From contig DAOKZI010000006.1 of the NCBI GenBank assembly GCA_035325705.1, positions 1 to 64,000 on the forward strand: a DNA stretch of 64,000 nucleotides. Reading direction: 5' to 3'. Positions within the stretch are counted from its first letter, which is position 1. Each line of letters opens with the position of its first letter. The notes below the pieces were generated by a model. The model was not told the DNA's origin. It saw only the letters and a program-made list of their open reading frames with translations, and made no database searches. A program made the translations under genes and the position numbers. This document shows positions 1 to 10,029 of this stretch, in pieces. Origin of the DNA: Ga0077536 sp035325705. Lineage in GTDB: Bacteria > Pseudomonadota > Gammaproteobacteria > Ga0077536.

Positions 1-17
1 GGCTCTTGATCGGGGGA

Positions 18-66
18 CGATGCGCGCGCCTCATCACCGTTGGGCTTCCTTCGTCAGCCCAAGCTG
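18..66. repeat. Family C palindromic repeat
   Basis: The inverted repeat TTGGGCT...AGCCCAA forms a hairpin just past the argC stop codon. Its flank, which reads GCGCGCGCCTCATCACCG, recurs at about 25022 and, inverted, at about 31977. Being downstream of a minus-strand gene it may act as a transcription end signal. It belongs to a dispersed family seen five times in this window. Confidence 0.75.
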
Positions 67-73
67 CGATCGT

Positions 74-1030
74 TCAATCTCCGTCGTGTTCCAGCCCGGC
101 CGCTTCGTCGCAGCCGAGGTGGATGTTCATCGACTGCACGGCGGCGCCGCTCGCGCCCTTGCCGAGATTGTCGAGACGCGCGACGAGCAAGACCTGGGCA
201 GCGTTCGCGAACACGAAGAGATCGCAGCGGTTGGTGTCCTTGCAGGCCTGCACGTCGAAGAAGCCGTCCTGGAAACCCGTCGCCGCGCCGATCGGCCGGA
301 CCTGCACGTAGCGCTCGCCGGCATAGCGGGCGGCCAGAGCGCGCTGCACGGCCGCGCCGTCGGTGCCGGGCGCGAGCTGCGGGAGGTGCAGCGGCACGCT
401 GATCGCGAGCCCCTTGTAGAAGTTCGCCACCACGGGCAGGAAGAGCGGCCGGTGCACGAGCCCCGTGTGCGCCGCCATTTCGGGCAGGTGCTTGTGCGCG
501 AGCGAGAGCGCATAGGGCCGGGGCGCGGTGAGCTCCGGCTCGCCGCCGGCCGTGTACTGCTCGATCATCTTGCGGCCGCCGCCGGAATAGCCCGTCAGCG
601 AGGTCGCGGTCAAGAGCGCATCGGCCGGCAGCAGGCCGGCGTCGATCAGCGGCCGCACCAGGAGGATGAAGGCCGTCGCGTGGCAGCCGGGATTGGAGAT
701 CCGCTTCGTGCGTCGCAGCGCCGTGCGCTGTGCCGGCGTGAGCTCCGGCAGGCCGTAGACCCAGCCCGGTGCCGTGCGATGCGCGGTGCTCGCGTCGATG
801 ATGCAGGTGTTCGGGTTCGTCACCAGCGACACGGCCTCGCGCGCGGCCTCGTCCGGCAGGCACAGGAAAGCGACGTCGGCGGCGTTCAGCAGGCGCGCGC
901 GCGCGCTGCGTTCCTTGCGCTGCGCGGGGTCGATGCTCAACACCTCGAGATCCGGACGGCGCGCGAGCAAGGCATGGATCTGCAGCCCGGTCGTGCCTTC
1001 CTGTCCGTCGACGAATATCCGGTAAGTCAT
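74..1030 (-). CDS. argC: N-acetyl-gamma-glutamyl-phosphate reductase (type 2, short form)
   Basis: Reduces N-acetyl-glutamyl-5-phosphate to the semialdehyde with NADPH, the third step of arginine synthesis, in the cytoplasm. The 318-residue length fits the short ArgC class. The N-terminal half carries a nucleotide-binding start (FVDGQEGTTGLQI) and the catalytic cysteine lies in SNPGCHATAF near residue 116. A conserved HKHLPEM stretch follows. An open frame extends further upstream to 1198, but the ATG at 1030 is chosen because it gives the canonical MTYRIF start and follows a GAGG ribosome-binding site 9 bases away. No other arg gene is in the window, so it stands alone. Confidence 0.95.
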   Translation of the reverse strand: MTYRIFVDGQEGTTGLQIHALLARRPDLEVLSIDPAQRKERSARARLLNAADVAFLCLPDEAAREAVSLVTNPNTCIIDASTAHRTAPGWVYGLPELTPAQRTALRRTKRISNPGCHATAFILLVRPLIDAGLLPADALLTATSLTGYSGGGRKMIEQYTAGGEPELTAPRPYALSLAHKHLPEMAAHTGLVHRPLFLPVVANFYKGLAISVPLHLPQLAPGTDGAAVQRALAARYAGERYVQVRPIGAATGFQDGFFDVQACKDTNRCDLFVFANAAQVLLVARLDNLGKGASGAAVQSMNIHLGCDEAAGLEHDGD

Positions 1031-1174
1031 GTGCATCTGCCTCGGCGAAGCCGGCAGGATACGAGCTGCCCGCGCGTGCCGACAAGCGGAATATTGCGCG
1101 CGCGATCTCTCTTCGCCGCCCGGAGGAGCGTAGCGAATCCGGGGCGTCGCGCCATTCGGAACGCCGATTAATTC

Positions 1175-1326
1175 AGCCACGGAGGACACGGAGGGCACGG
1201 AGAAAGAGATGGATTGGGTCTGCGCCTCCGTGACTCGTTGCCGATCGTTGGCGCCGACGCTGCGGAAACTCCGAACAATTCCTTTCTTTCCCTCCGTGTT
1301 CTCCTTGCCCTCCGTGGCTAGATTTA
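1175..1326. repeat. Family B inverted repeat pair (ACGGAGGAC type)
   Basis: AGCCACGGAGGACACGGAGG at the left is matched by an inverted copy ending CCCTCCGTGGCT at the right, separated by about 85 bases. The repeat has a 9-base internal period. It fills most of the gene-free stretch between argC and the next gene (1031-1357). A degenerate family A palindrome (CCCGGAGGAGCG...AATCCGGG) sits at about 1119-1143. No gene is seen here. Confidence 0.8.
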
Positions 1327-1357
1327 GCCGGCGCTCAAGACGGCCGCGCCGGCCCTT

Positions 1358-2035
1358 CTACGACAGGCCGACGACGGGGATCAGTGCGCCGTGCACGGCA
1401 CGCGCCGCGTCGGAGCCGAGGAAGAGGATCACGCTCGCGAGATCGATCGGGCGCACCCACAGGCTGAAATCCGCGTCCGGCATGTCGGCGCGGTTGCGCG
1501 GGGTGTCGAGGATCGAGGGCAGCACGGCGTTGACGTTGATGCCGTGGCCGCGCAGCTCCCGGGCGAGGCTCTCGGTCAGACGCATCACCGTGCTCTTAGC
1601 CGCGCAGTAGGCGCTCATGTTCGGCAACCCTTCGCGCGCCGACTGCGCGCCGACGTTGACGATGCTGCCGCCGCCGCGGCGGATCATCATCGGCACGCTC
1701 GCGCGCACCGCGTTGCGCATGGTGTCGACGTTCAGGCGGAACATCGCCTCCCACTCGTCGTTCGCCGTCGCATACGCGCTCGTCCCCATCGCGAAGCCGC
1801 CGGCGACGTTGCACAAGGTATCGAACTCGCCGAGTTCGGCGAACGCGCCGAGCGTCGCGGCGGTATCGTTCAAATCGAGCTCACGCCACAGGCCCGGCAG
1901 CGTGGCGAGCTCCTCGTCGATCCTGAGATCGACGCCGATGGTGTCGGCATCCGCCGCGCGGGCCTGCGCGATCACTGCGCGCCCGAGTGCCCCGTTCGCC
2001 CCCGTCACCAGGATCCGCCTGCCGCGCAGCGCCAT
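1358..2035 (-). CDS. Short-chain dehydrogenase/reductase
   Basis: NAD(P)-dependent oxidoreductase of the SDR superfamily, substrate not recognisable. The cofactor motif TGANGALG is near residue 9, an NVAGG-type motif (CNVAGG) follows, and the catalytic YCAAK (Tyr-x-x-x-Lys) is present. The usual catalytic serine, 12-13 residues before the tyrosine, is not obvious: the segment reads NVGAQSA, so Gly or Ala stands there. At 225 residues it is a classical single-domain SDR. The ATG at 2035 is preferred over the one at 2047 because GGAGG lies 5 bases upstream. It follows the GST gene by about 80 bases on the same strand. Confidence 0.85.
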   Translation of the reverse strand: MALRGRRILVTGANGALGRAVIAQARAADADTIGVDLRIDEELATLPGLWRELDLNDTAATLGAFAELGEFDTLCNVAGGFAMGTSAYATANDEWEAMFRLNVDTMRNAVRASVPMMIRRGGGSIVNVGAQSAREGLPNMSAYCAAKSTVMRLTESLARELRGHGINVNAVLPSILDTPRNRADMPDADFSLWVRPIDLASVILFLGSDAARAVHGALIPVVGLS

Positions 2036-2115
2036 CGTCGCCTCCATTGCGTGAAGTGACGCTATCTTCGCCGCATCGCCCGGCGCATGCCAGCGCGCAG
2101 CTCACACGGATCGAG

Positions 2116-2781
2116 CTACGGAGAGGAAGGCGTTCCGGCTTTCCGATACTGCGGATCGTCGAGGCCCGCGATGGGGATGAAACCCGGCAGCGCGCGGAAG
2201 CGCGCGATCCAGTCGAGCACGGCGGGATAGGGCTCGAGGGCGATCCCGCCCATCGGCGCCAGCGCCACGTAGGGGAAGTTCGCGATGTCGGCGATGCTCG
2301 GTCGCTCGCCGGTGAGCCAGGGCCGCATGCGCAGCTCGGCGTCGAGGATCTCGAGCGAGCGCGTGCCGCGCACGCGCGCCTCCTCGAGGCTCGCCGGAAA
2401 GCCCGGCGGCAGGCCGTTGGCCGGAATCCCGAAGGCGACGAGCGCGCGCGCCGTGAACACGCCGTACTGGATCCAGCTCGCCGCGAAGGCGAGCCATTCG
2501 GTGATCGCGGCCATCGCGCGCGGTTCGCATGGATACCAGGGATCTGGCGCATAGCGCGCAGCCAGATACACGAGTATCGCGGCCGAGTCGCGCAGCAGGA
2601 GCTCGCCGTCGCGGAGCGCCGGTACCTCGCCGCGCGGATTGATCGCGAGATAGGCGGGACCGTGCTGCTCGTCGGTCATCAGATCGACGTCGACGATCTC
2701 GTGCGGCAGGGCCAGGAAGGACAGCAGCAGACGCACCTTGTAGCTGTTGCCGGACTCGGGGTAGGAGTAGAGCTTCAACAT
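2116..2781 (-). CDS. Glutathione S-transferase family protein
   Basis: Predicted cytosolic GST, 221 residues. The N-terminal thioredoxin-like domain (about 1-80) starts LKLYSYPESGNSYKVRLLL and holds the cis-proline region NPRGEVPAL and the glutathione-contacting RDSAAILVYL. The remainder is the all-alpha C-terminal domain. Ser in SGNSYKV is the likely catalytic residue of the active-site loop. The start lies one base downstream of the upstream gene's stop codon, which suggests translational coupling with the YqhA-type gene. Substrate is unknown: GSTs of this sort act in detoxification or in catabolic isomerisation. Confidence 0.88.
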   Translation of the reverse strand: MLKLYSYPESGNSYKVRLLLSFLALPHEIVDVDLMTDEQHGPAYLAINPRGEVPALRDGELLLRDSAAILVYLAARYAPDPWYPCEPRAMAAITEWLAFAASWIQYGVFTARALVAFGIPANGLPPGFPASLEEARVRGTRSLEILDAELRMRPWLTGERPSIADIANFPYVALAPMGGIALEPYPAVLDWIARFRALPGFIPIAGLDDPQYRKAGTPSSP

Positions 2782-2782
2782 C

Positions 2783-3295
2783 TCAGTGACTCCGGTGGCT
2801 GGAGAAGGCGATGCGATCGAGCACGGCGAGCAGGAGCGCGGACAGCACGAAAGCCATGTGTACGACCACGTACCACAGCAGCTTGTCGTTCGGCACGCTG
2901 CGCAGCTCCATGAAGACGCGCAGCAGGTGGATCGAGGAGATCGCGACGATCGACGCCGCGACCTTCAGCTTCAGCGTGCTCGAGTCGAGCTTGCCCAACC
3001 ATTCGAGCTTGTGCTCGCCGGGCGCGACGTCGATGCGTGAGACGAAATTCTCGTAGCCGCTGAACATCACCATCACGATGAGGCTGCCGACGAGCGTGAG
3101 ATCGATGAGACCGAGCACGGTCAGCACGAGATCGGCCTCGCTCGTGTCGGTGATGTGCAGCAGGACGTGGACCAGCTCCTGGAAGAACTTCACGCCGAGC
3201 GCGAGCACCGCGACGGACAGGCCGAAATAGACCGGCGCGAGCAGCCAGCGCGTTGCGAACAGCGTGCGTTCGAAGATCGATTCGAAAGACTTCAT
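2783..3295 (-). CDS. UPF0114 (YqhA-like) inner membrane protein
   Basis: Integral membrane protein of 170 residues with about four predicted helices (around 15-40, 60-85, 110-130, 140-160). The start MKSFESIFERTLFATRWLLAPVY and the motif GLIDLTLVGSLIVMVMFSGYENFVS are typical of UPF0114/YqhA, a family of unknown function. The open frame could run up to 3382, but the ATG at 3295 matches the family start. It sits in one run with the downstream GST and SDR genes. A strong hairpin separates it from the upstream RNA-binding protein gene. Confidence 0.9.
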   Translation of the reverse strand: MKSFESIFERTLFATRWLLAPVYFGLSVAVLALGVKFFQELVHVLLHITDTSEADLVLTVLGLIDLTLVGSLIVMVMFSGYENFVSRIDVAPGEHKLEWLGKLDSSTLKLKVAASIVAISSIHLLRVFMELRSVPNDKLLWYVVVHMAFVLSALLLAVLDRIAFSSHRSH

Positions 3296-3313
3296 GACGG
3301 AAAACACAGGAGG

Positions 3314-3336
3314 CCGGCGACCCGACGGGTCGCCGG
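3314..3336 (-). terminator. Hairpin between RRM gene and yqhA-like gene
   Basis: A perfect 10-base-pair stem CCGGCGACCC / GGGTCGCCGG with a 3-base loop lies between the stop of the RRM gene (3363) and the start of the next gene (3295). There is no clear U-tract on the minus strand, so it may be an attenuator or RNA-stabilising structure rather than a full intrinsic terminator. Confidence 0.5.
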
Positions 3337-3362
3337 TACAGGAATGACGGCGGTCGGGACGC

Positions 3363-3674
3363 TCAGCGCGGGCGTGCGCCACCCGGGCCGCCGCCCGGGC
3401 GACGAGGACCGCCCGGGCCGCCGGGACCCGGTGTGCGAGGCTTCGCTGGATTCACGCGTGCAGGACGACCGTTGAGCGGGGCGCCATCGAGCGCCTTGAC
3501 CGCGGCTTCCGCTTCGTCCTGGTCCGGCATTTCGACGAAGCCGAAACCCTTGGAGCGGCCGGTCTCGCGATCGATGACGATCTTGGCCGAGGACACCGTC
3601 CCATAGCGCTCGAACGCGGCGCGCAGCTCGTCCTCGGTGATGGAATACGGCAGATTGCCGACGTAGATGTTCAT
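3363..3674 (-). CDS. Small RRM-domain RNA-binding protein
   Basis: A 103-residue protein made of one RNA recognition motif and a disordered Pro/Gly/Arg tail. RNP2 is IYVGNL (residues 3-8) and RNP1 is KGFGFVEM (about 42-49), the aromatic positions that stack on RNA being present. From about residue 80 the sequence is a repeat of PGGPGGPRRPGG. Such glycine-rich RRM proteins of bacteria bind single-stranded RNA and are often cold-induced, but no role is proven. A second copy of the same family lies at 6418-6699, on the other side of ygiQ. GAGGGG lies about 11 bases before the ATG. The 294 bases upstream (3675-3968) hold no gene I can support. Confidence 0.9.
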   Translation of the reverse strand: MNIYVGNLPYSITEDELRAAFERYGTVSSAKIVIDRETGRSKGFGFVEMPDQDEAEAAVKALDGAPLNGRPARVNPAKPRTPGPGGPGGPRRPGGGPGGARPR

Positions 3675-3968
3675 AGGAAGCGGGTCCCCTCACACGCTGC
3701 CATTGCTTGCACGAGTTGCGACCGGCCCTCGACCAATGGCAGAGAAGTAGAGCCCCGGCCCTGCAGCGCGAGGACGGTCCGCCGTGTGCCCGGCGCTGCC
3801 GTCCCGAAACCCGCGGCTTCGAGCACGGGTTCCGGCCACCCCATATGGTTGTTCTGACTGTAGCAACTGAATCTGTAAACGACAACGTCGGCGCCGAGCG
3901 TCGACTTCGCGTGCCGCGCGCGGCGCGGTAAGACGCCTGCATGGGATTCGATAAGCGGCAGCGCGCCG

Positions 3969-6233
<2,265 letters not shown>

Positions 6234-6368
6234 GCGGAGAATCTTAGCGGAAGCGTGCGCGGTGAAAACCGGACGGGCGCTGGCACGGACCCGACGGCGC
6301 CCGCAGTGCCGGCGACGCGAACAGCGCGGCGGCGGAAGCCGTCAGGTCAGAGAGCGGGAGAACAGAGT

Positions 6369-6394
6369 GCGCCGGGGGCGGTGACCCCCGGCGC
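6369..6394 (-). terminator. Hairpin after the second RRM gene
   Basis: A perfect 10-base-pair stem GCGCCGGGGG / CCCCCGGCGC with a 6-base loop lies 24 bases past the stop codon of the RRM gene at 6418. On the minus strand the stem is followed only by a short pyrimidine-rich stretch, so termination strength is uncertain. Confidence 0.55.
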
Positions 6395-6417
6395 GAGACC
6401 GAATTCGGGAGTCGAAC

Positions 6418-6699
6418 TCAGTAGGACTGCCGGCGCGGCGGGCGTGCCGGGCGGTCTTCGCGAGGTTTCGCCTCGTTGACGCGCATGTTGCGGCCCTTCA
6501 GCGGCTTCTCATTGAGCGCCTTGATTGCCTCGTTCGCTTCCGCGTTGTTCGGCATCTCGACGAAGCCGAAGCCCTTGGACTGTCCGGAGAACTTGTCCTT
6601 GATCACGGAGGCGTTGGCCACGGTGCCGTATGCGCCGAACGCCTGCGACAGATCGGCATCGGTCACGCCGTAAGCCAAATTTCCAACATAGATATTCAT
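6418..6699 (-). CDS. Small RRM-domain RNA-binding protein (paralogue)
   Basis: A 93-residue single RNA recognition motif protein. RNP2 is IYVGNLAYG (residues 3 on) and RNP1 is KGFGFVEM, with a short basic RPARPPRRQSY tail. It is a close paralogue of the protein at 3363-3674 but has a shorter tail. The ATG at 6699 is used, not the upstream one at 6753, because it matches the family start MNIYVGNL and follows GAGAG. Predicted to bind RNA in the cytoplasm. The 270 bases upstream contain no recognisable gene and probably hold its promoter and leader. Confidence 0.9.
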   Translation of the reverse strand: MNIYVGNLAYGVTDADLSQAFGAYGTVANASVIKDKFSGQSKGFGFVEMPNNAEANEAIKALNEKPLKGRNMRVNEAKPREDRPARPPRRQSY

Positions 6700-6969
6700 C
6701 AAACGTCTCTCACATTGACGTGCGTCGTTATGCGTACGGTGTCGGGAAACCAACGCACAAATTTCCCGGCAGAGAAATGCCGCGGGCGGCAGATTCGATT
6801 GGCGAACGAGCTTCGGAGGCGTGGAAGACGACCCGGAGGAAGGGACGTGAACAGGCGGAAAGACGGTCAGTCACGCGGGCGTCGTCATCTATTCGTGCGG
6901 GCATCATAACCGAACCGCTTGCAGGCGCCACTACTTTTTTGCTAGGCGATCGCGCCGCCGAGACCGGCT

Positions 6970-7842
6970 TCAAACGTTCGCATAGCGGTATCGAAACGCT
7001 TCGCCGGCGCGTTCGAAGTAGCCGACCGAAGGGCTGGGAAAGTGTGAGGCGAGGATCACGGTCGGGCTGTCGGCGTAGCGCTCGAGAAACTGCCGTCGCG
7101 TGGCCGCGGCGAGCGCAGGGATCTCGTCGTACGCGAAGTTCCATTCGGGATACGCGCACTGCAAGGGGCTGTGGATCAGATCGCCGGTGACGACAGCATC
7201 CTGCGCTCCCTGTCCGATGTGCACCGCGATATGACCGGGTGTATGGCCCGGGGTGCTTTCGAGACGCAGCGTCTCGTCAATGACGTGATCGGGATCGACG
7301 AGCAGCCCGAGCCCCGCGTCCATCACCGGCAGCACGTTCTCCGCGAACACGGGATCGGCAAGCTCGCGCTGACGTTGCTCGGCGTACGCGTACTCCTCGC
7401 GCGAAAACAGATAGCGGGCACGCGGAAAGCTCGGCTGCCAGCGTCCATCGACGAGGCGCGTATGCCATCCGCAGTGATCGAGATGCAGGTGCGTGCAGAA
7501 CACGAAGTCGACGTCGGCGGGCGTGATCCCGATCGCGGCGAGCCGGTGCAGCCAGCCTTCGTCGGTACGATGAGCCCAGCGCTTGAAGCCTGCCGGTGAT
7601 TTGTGACAGCCGAGGCAGGTGTCGACGAGCGCGACGTGATGAGGCGTGCGCACGACGTAGGTCTGGATCGGCAGGATCAGCTTGCCGGTGTCGGGACACA
7701 GCGCACGCGGCCCCAGCCAGTGCAGATGCGGCGCGATGGCTTCCGGGGTCGCCGCGGCGAACATCTGCTCCGGGCGTAGAAAGGGTTCTTCGACTTCGAC
7801 GATGCGCGCGATCTCTATCTCGCCTATCCGGAACCAACTCAT
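6970..7842 (-). CDS. MBL-fold metallo-hydrolase
   Basis: Metallo-beta-lactamase-fold hydrolase of 290 residues, probably binding two zinc ions. The signature THLHLDHCGW gives His118, His120, Asp122 and His123. A second metal site is in TPGHTPGHIAVHIG, and GDLIHSP supplies the bridging aspartate, with ASHFPSP near the C-terminus. The class includes quorum-quenching lactonases and alkyl-sulfatase-like or lactone hydrolases: the substrate cannot be told. The long open frame continues far upstream over the neighbouring gene, but that part is antisense. The ATG at 7842 gives the natural start MSWFRIGEIEI. Divergent from the luciferase-like gene at 8029. Confidence 0.9.
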   Translation of the reverse strand: MSWFRIGEIEIARIVEVEEPFLRPEQMFAAATPEAIAPHLHWLGPRALCPDTGKLILPIQTYVVRTPHHVALVDTCLGCHKSPAGFKRWAHRTDEGWLHRLAAIGITPADVDFVFCTHLHLDHCGWHTRLVDGRWQPSFPRARYLFSREEYAYAEQRQRELADPVFAENVLPVMDAGLGLLVDPDHVIDETLRLESTPGHTPGHIAVHIGQGAQDAVVTGDLIHSPLQCAYPEWNFAYDEIPALAAATRRQFLERYADSPTVILASHFPSPSVGYFERAGEAFRYRYANV

Positions 7843-7905
7843 CGGCAAGCTCTCCTGTGTCAGTTTGCAACGGCGCCGGCAGCGCGGCGGCGCGGGCAAA
7901 TCGGC

Positions 7906-7919
7906 TTGATTTGGATCAA
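7906..7919 (+). promoter_or_regulatory. FNR/Anr box with a matching downstream -10 element
   Basis: TTGATTTGGATCAA is a perfect match to the FNR/Anr/CRP-family consensus TTGAT-N4-ATCAA. It lies between divergent genes starting at 7842 and 8029. A TAGCAT element at 7942-7947 would place the start point near 7954, putting the box centre at about -41.5, the class II activator position, for the plus-strand gene. What is seen is the palindrome and the spacing; regulation by an FNR homologue is inferred. Confidence 0.7.
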
Positions 7920-8028
7920 GCGTGGGCGGATTTCGCCTCCATAGCATCCCCGCCCACGCGCCGACGGCCGGGCCGCAGGCACGGCCGCGAAGCGCGCTGC
8001 AATCTAACATCCGAAGGAGAGTCGATAA

Positions 8029-9228
8029 ATGAAAATCGGTGCGTTCTATCTGCCGTCGATCGGCAGCTTCGACGACATCAAGAAGGGCATGGCGGGTCGG
8101 CGTACCGATCTCTATCAGCAGATGCTCCGCGAGCTGAGCGAACAAATCCAGTACATGGACGCGCACGGCTACTACGGCGTCGGGTTCACCGAACATCACT
8201 TCCACATCGAAGGCGAAGAGGTGTCGACGAATCCGATCATGCTCGATCTCTACTTCGGCATGCAGACCAAGCAGATCAAGCTCGGTCAGCTCGGCCTCGT
8301 GCTGCCCGCACACAACCCGGTACGCATCGCCGAGGACATCGCGATGCTCGATCAGATGACGAACGGCCGCGCCTTCGCCGGCTTCGCGCGCGGCTACCAG
8401 CCGCGCTGGGTCAATGTGCTGGGCCAGCAGATCCGCGGGCTCGACGGCACGTTCAGCGATCTCGACTACGAGAACCTGAAGAAGGATCTCTATTACGATC
8501 ACTTCGAGATCATCAAGAAGTGCTGGCAGAAGGACGCCTTCTCGCATCGCAGCCGCTTCTGGCAGATCCCGGCGCCGCACACCAAGTGGGCCGCGGCCGA
8601 GGTCACCCGCGCCTACGGGACCGGCATCGACGACCACGACGTCCTGACCGAGATCGGTACCGTGCCGCCGACCTACAACAAGCGCATGCCCGACTTGTTC
8701 CAGCCGTTCAGCGTGTCCGAGTCCTCGATCCGCTGGGCGATGGAGAACTCGGTCGTGCCGGTGACGATCCTGACGCATCCGGAAGTCGCGAAGAGCCAGT
8801 TCGTGGCGGCGCAGGACGCCGCGAGCAAGGCCGGCAAGAACCTGAAGCTCGGCGAGCGCATCGGCCTCGTGCGCGAAGTGATCGTCGCCGACACCGACGC
8901 CGAGGCGGAAGCCATCGCGCGCAACGGCGGCTCGATCATCTGGTGCAACTTCTTCGCGCCTTTCGGCTTCAATGCCGCGGTCGCGGCGCCGGGCGAGGGG
9001 GCTTTCGACGTGCCGAACAACTTCGAGTCGATGGCCGAGCGCGGGCTGGTGATCTACGGCAGTCCTTCGACGGTCAGCCGCAAGCTCGACGCGCTGTTCA
9101 AGGAGCTGCCGGCCGAGTACTTCTGGATGTTCACCTACAACGGCCTCATTCCGCAGAAGCAGATGATGCGCCACCTCGAGCTGGTGACGACCAAGGTGCT
9201 GCCGAACTTCACCGACACGCTCCGCTGA
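8029..9228 (+). CDS. LLM class flavin-dependent oxidoreductase
   Basis: Luciferase-like monooxygenase-fold enzyme, 399 residues, expected to use FMNH2 (or F420). Features are the start MKIGAFYLPS, the GFTEHHF motif near residue 54 and the LGLVLPAHNPVRIAEDIAMLD segment, which is typical of bacterial luciferase alpha-like proteins, followed by GRAFAGFARGY. A C-terminal segment (VIYGSPSTVSRKLDALF) resembles the usual LLM end. GAAGGAG lies 8-10 bases upstream of the ATG. Its own promoter contains a perfect FNR-type box and a strong bidirectional terminator follows, so it is monocistronic. Substrate unknown. It is one of three LLM enzymes in the window. Confidence 0.9.
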   Translation: MKIGAFYLPSIGSFDDIKKGMAGRRTDLYQQMLRELSEQIQYMDAHGYYGVGFTEHHFHIEGEEVSTNPIMLDLYFGMQTKQIKLGQLGLVLPAHNPVRIAEDIAMLDQMTNGRAFAGFARGYQPRWVNVLGQQIRGLDGTFSDLDYENLKKDLYYDHFEIIKKCWQKDAFSHRSRFWQIPAPHTKWAAAEVTRAYGTGIDDHDVLTEIGTVPPTYNKRMPDLFQPFSVSESSIRWAMENSVVPVTILTHPEVAKSQFVAAQDAASKAGKNLKLGERIGLVREVIVADTDAEAEAIARNGGSIIWCNFFAPFGFNAAVAAPGEGAFDVPNNFESMAERGLVIYGSPSTVSRKLDALFKELPAEYFWMFTYNGLIPQKQMMRHLELVTTKVLPNFTDTLR

Positions 9229-9247
9229 GCGCAAGCATCGTCGAACG

Positions 9248-9275
9248 GAAAAGGGGCTCTGCGGAGCCCCTTTTC
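9248..9275. terminator. Bidirectional intrinsic terminator
   Basis: A 12-base-pair perfect stem (GAAAAGGGGCTC / GAGCCCCTTTTC) with a TGCG tetraloop gives a GC core flanked by A and T runs. It ends the LLM transcript on the plus strand and, in reverse, the SEC-C protein transcript from the minus strand. Confidence 0.92.
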
Positions 9276-9330
9276 ACGTCGCCGCGATGCTGAGCGTCGT
9301 GCGTTCCGTCGGCCGTTCGGACGACCGGCG

Positions 9331-9510
9331 TCACGCCGCGCCGCCGTGACACTTCTTGAACTTCTTGCCGCTGCCGCAGGGGCAGGGATCGTTGCGGCCG
9401 AGGTCGCGCATCGGGTTGCGGGCAGGGGCCTGATGAGCGTCGTGACCGTGGTCGTGATTGCAGTGCGGGCCATGGACGTGGCCGCCGGCCTGTTCCTTCT
9501 GGTCGTTCAT
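9331..9510 (-). CDS. SEC-C motif mini-protein with His-rich N-terminus
   Basis: A 59-residue protein ending in the SecA-type zinc knuckle CPCGSGKKFKKCHG (residues 43-56: Cys-x-Cys-x8-Cys-His). The N-terminal half is unusually rich in histidine (HVHGPHCNHDHGHDAH, residues 11-26), a likely metal-binding stretch. Known SEC-C motifs bind Zn and, in SecA, contact SecB and ribosomes. The free-standing small version has no assigned role. It ends near the shared terminator at 9248-9275. The coding frame is short but the motif leaves little doubt that it is real. Confidence 0.85.
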   Translation of the reverse strand: MNDQKEQAGGHVHGPHCNHDHGHDAHQAPARNPMRDLGRNDPCPCGSGKKFKKCHGGAA

Positions 9511-9624
9511 CGAATTCTCCGGGCGCGCTGCGACTGGCGCGCAGCTTAACGAGGCGCGCGTCGTGCCGCCATCGGCAAGGCGCGGCGGCCGAGCGCGCCT
9601 CGCTCGTGAAAGCGCGGTTGCGGC

Positions 9625-9999
9625 TCAGAGGTAATCGAAGATCACGTGCTCTTCGGTCGTGAACACGCGGGACTGCGCGAAATCGATGAACTTCGCCTCG
9701 TCCTCCTTCAGACGCCGATGCGCTTCCTGACCCTCGGGCGTCGCCATGCCGGCCTCGAGCGCGGCGAGATCGTCCCACCACACCTCGGTGATCCCGTCGT
9801 AGGCCGGGGCGAGCTCCCGCGACTGCCGGAACAGCTCGTTCATCGCCGGCAGGACGGTGTGACTCTGGATGTACTTGCGAGCCTTGATCGCAGCGGCGAA
9901 GCCGCGCACCAGCGGACCGTGGGTGTCGAGCCAGTAGCGGTGGAATTCCGCATCCGGGACGTCGGCGCGTTTGCGCAGGCAGTAGACGAGCTTGATCAT
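9625..9999 (-). CDS. EthD domain-containing protein
   Basis: A 124-residue ferredoxin-like-fold (dimeric alpha-beta barrel) protein. The start MIKLVYCLRKRADVPDAEFHRYWLDTHGPL is the EthD signature, with the HxxW...HGP segment at residues 20-29. EthD proteins accompany degradative monooxygenases and often act on small hydrophobic substrates or as decarboxylase/cyclase-type enzymes. No catalytic claim can be made here. It lies 30 bases downstream of a 48-codon frame with a strong ribosome-binding site, and the two are probably co-transcribed. Confidence 0.88.
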   Translation of the reverse strand: MIKLVYCLRKRADVPDAEFHRYWLDTHGPLVRGFAAAIKARKYIQSHTVLPAMNELFRQSRELAPAYDGITEVWWDDLAALEAGMATPEGQEAHRRLKEDEAKFIDFAQSRVFTTEEHVIFDYL

Positions 10000-10029
10000 G
10001 GGAATCTCCTGTGTGTAGAGCGCGCGGGT

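Noticed and set aside
7843..9234. Upstream extension of the metallo-hydrolase frame to 754 residues.
   Set aside because: The extra part is antisense to the LLM gene and lacks domain character; the ATG at 7842 gives the natural start.
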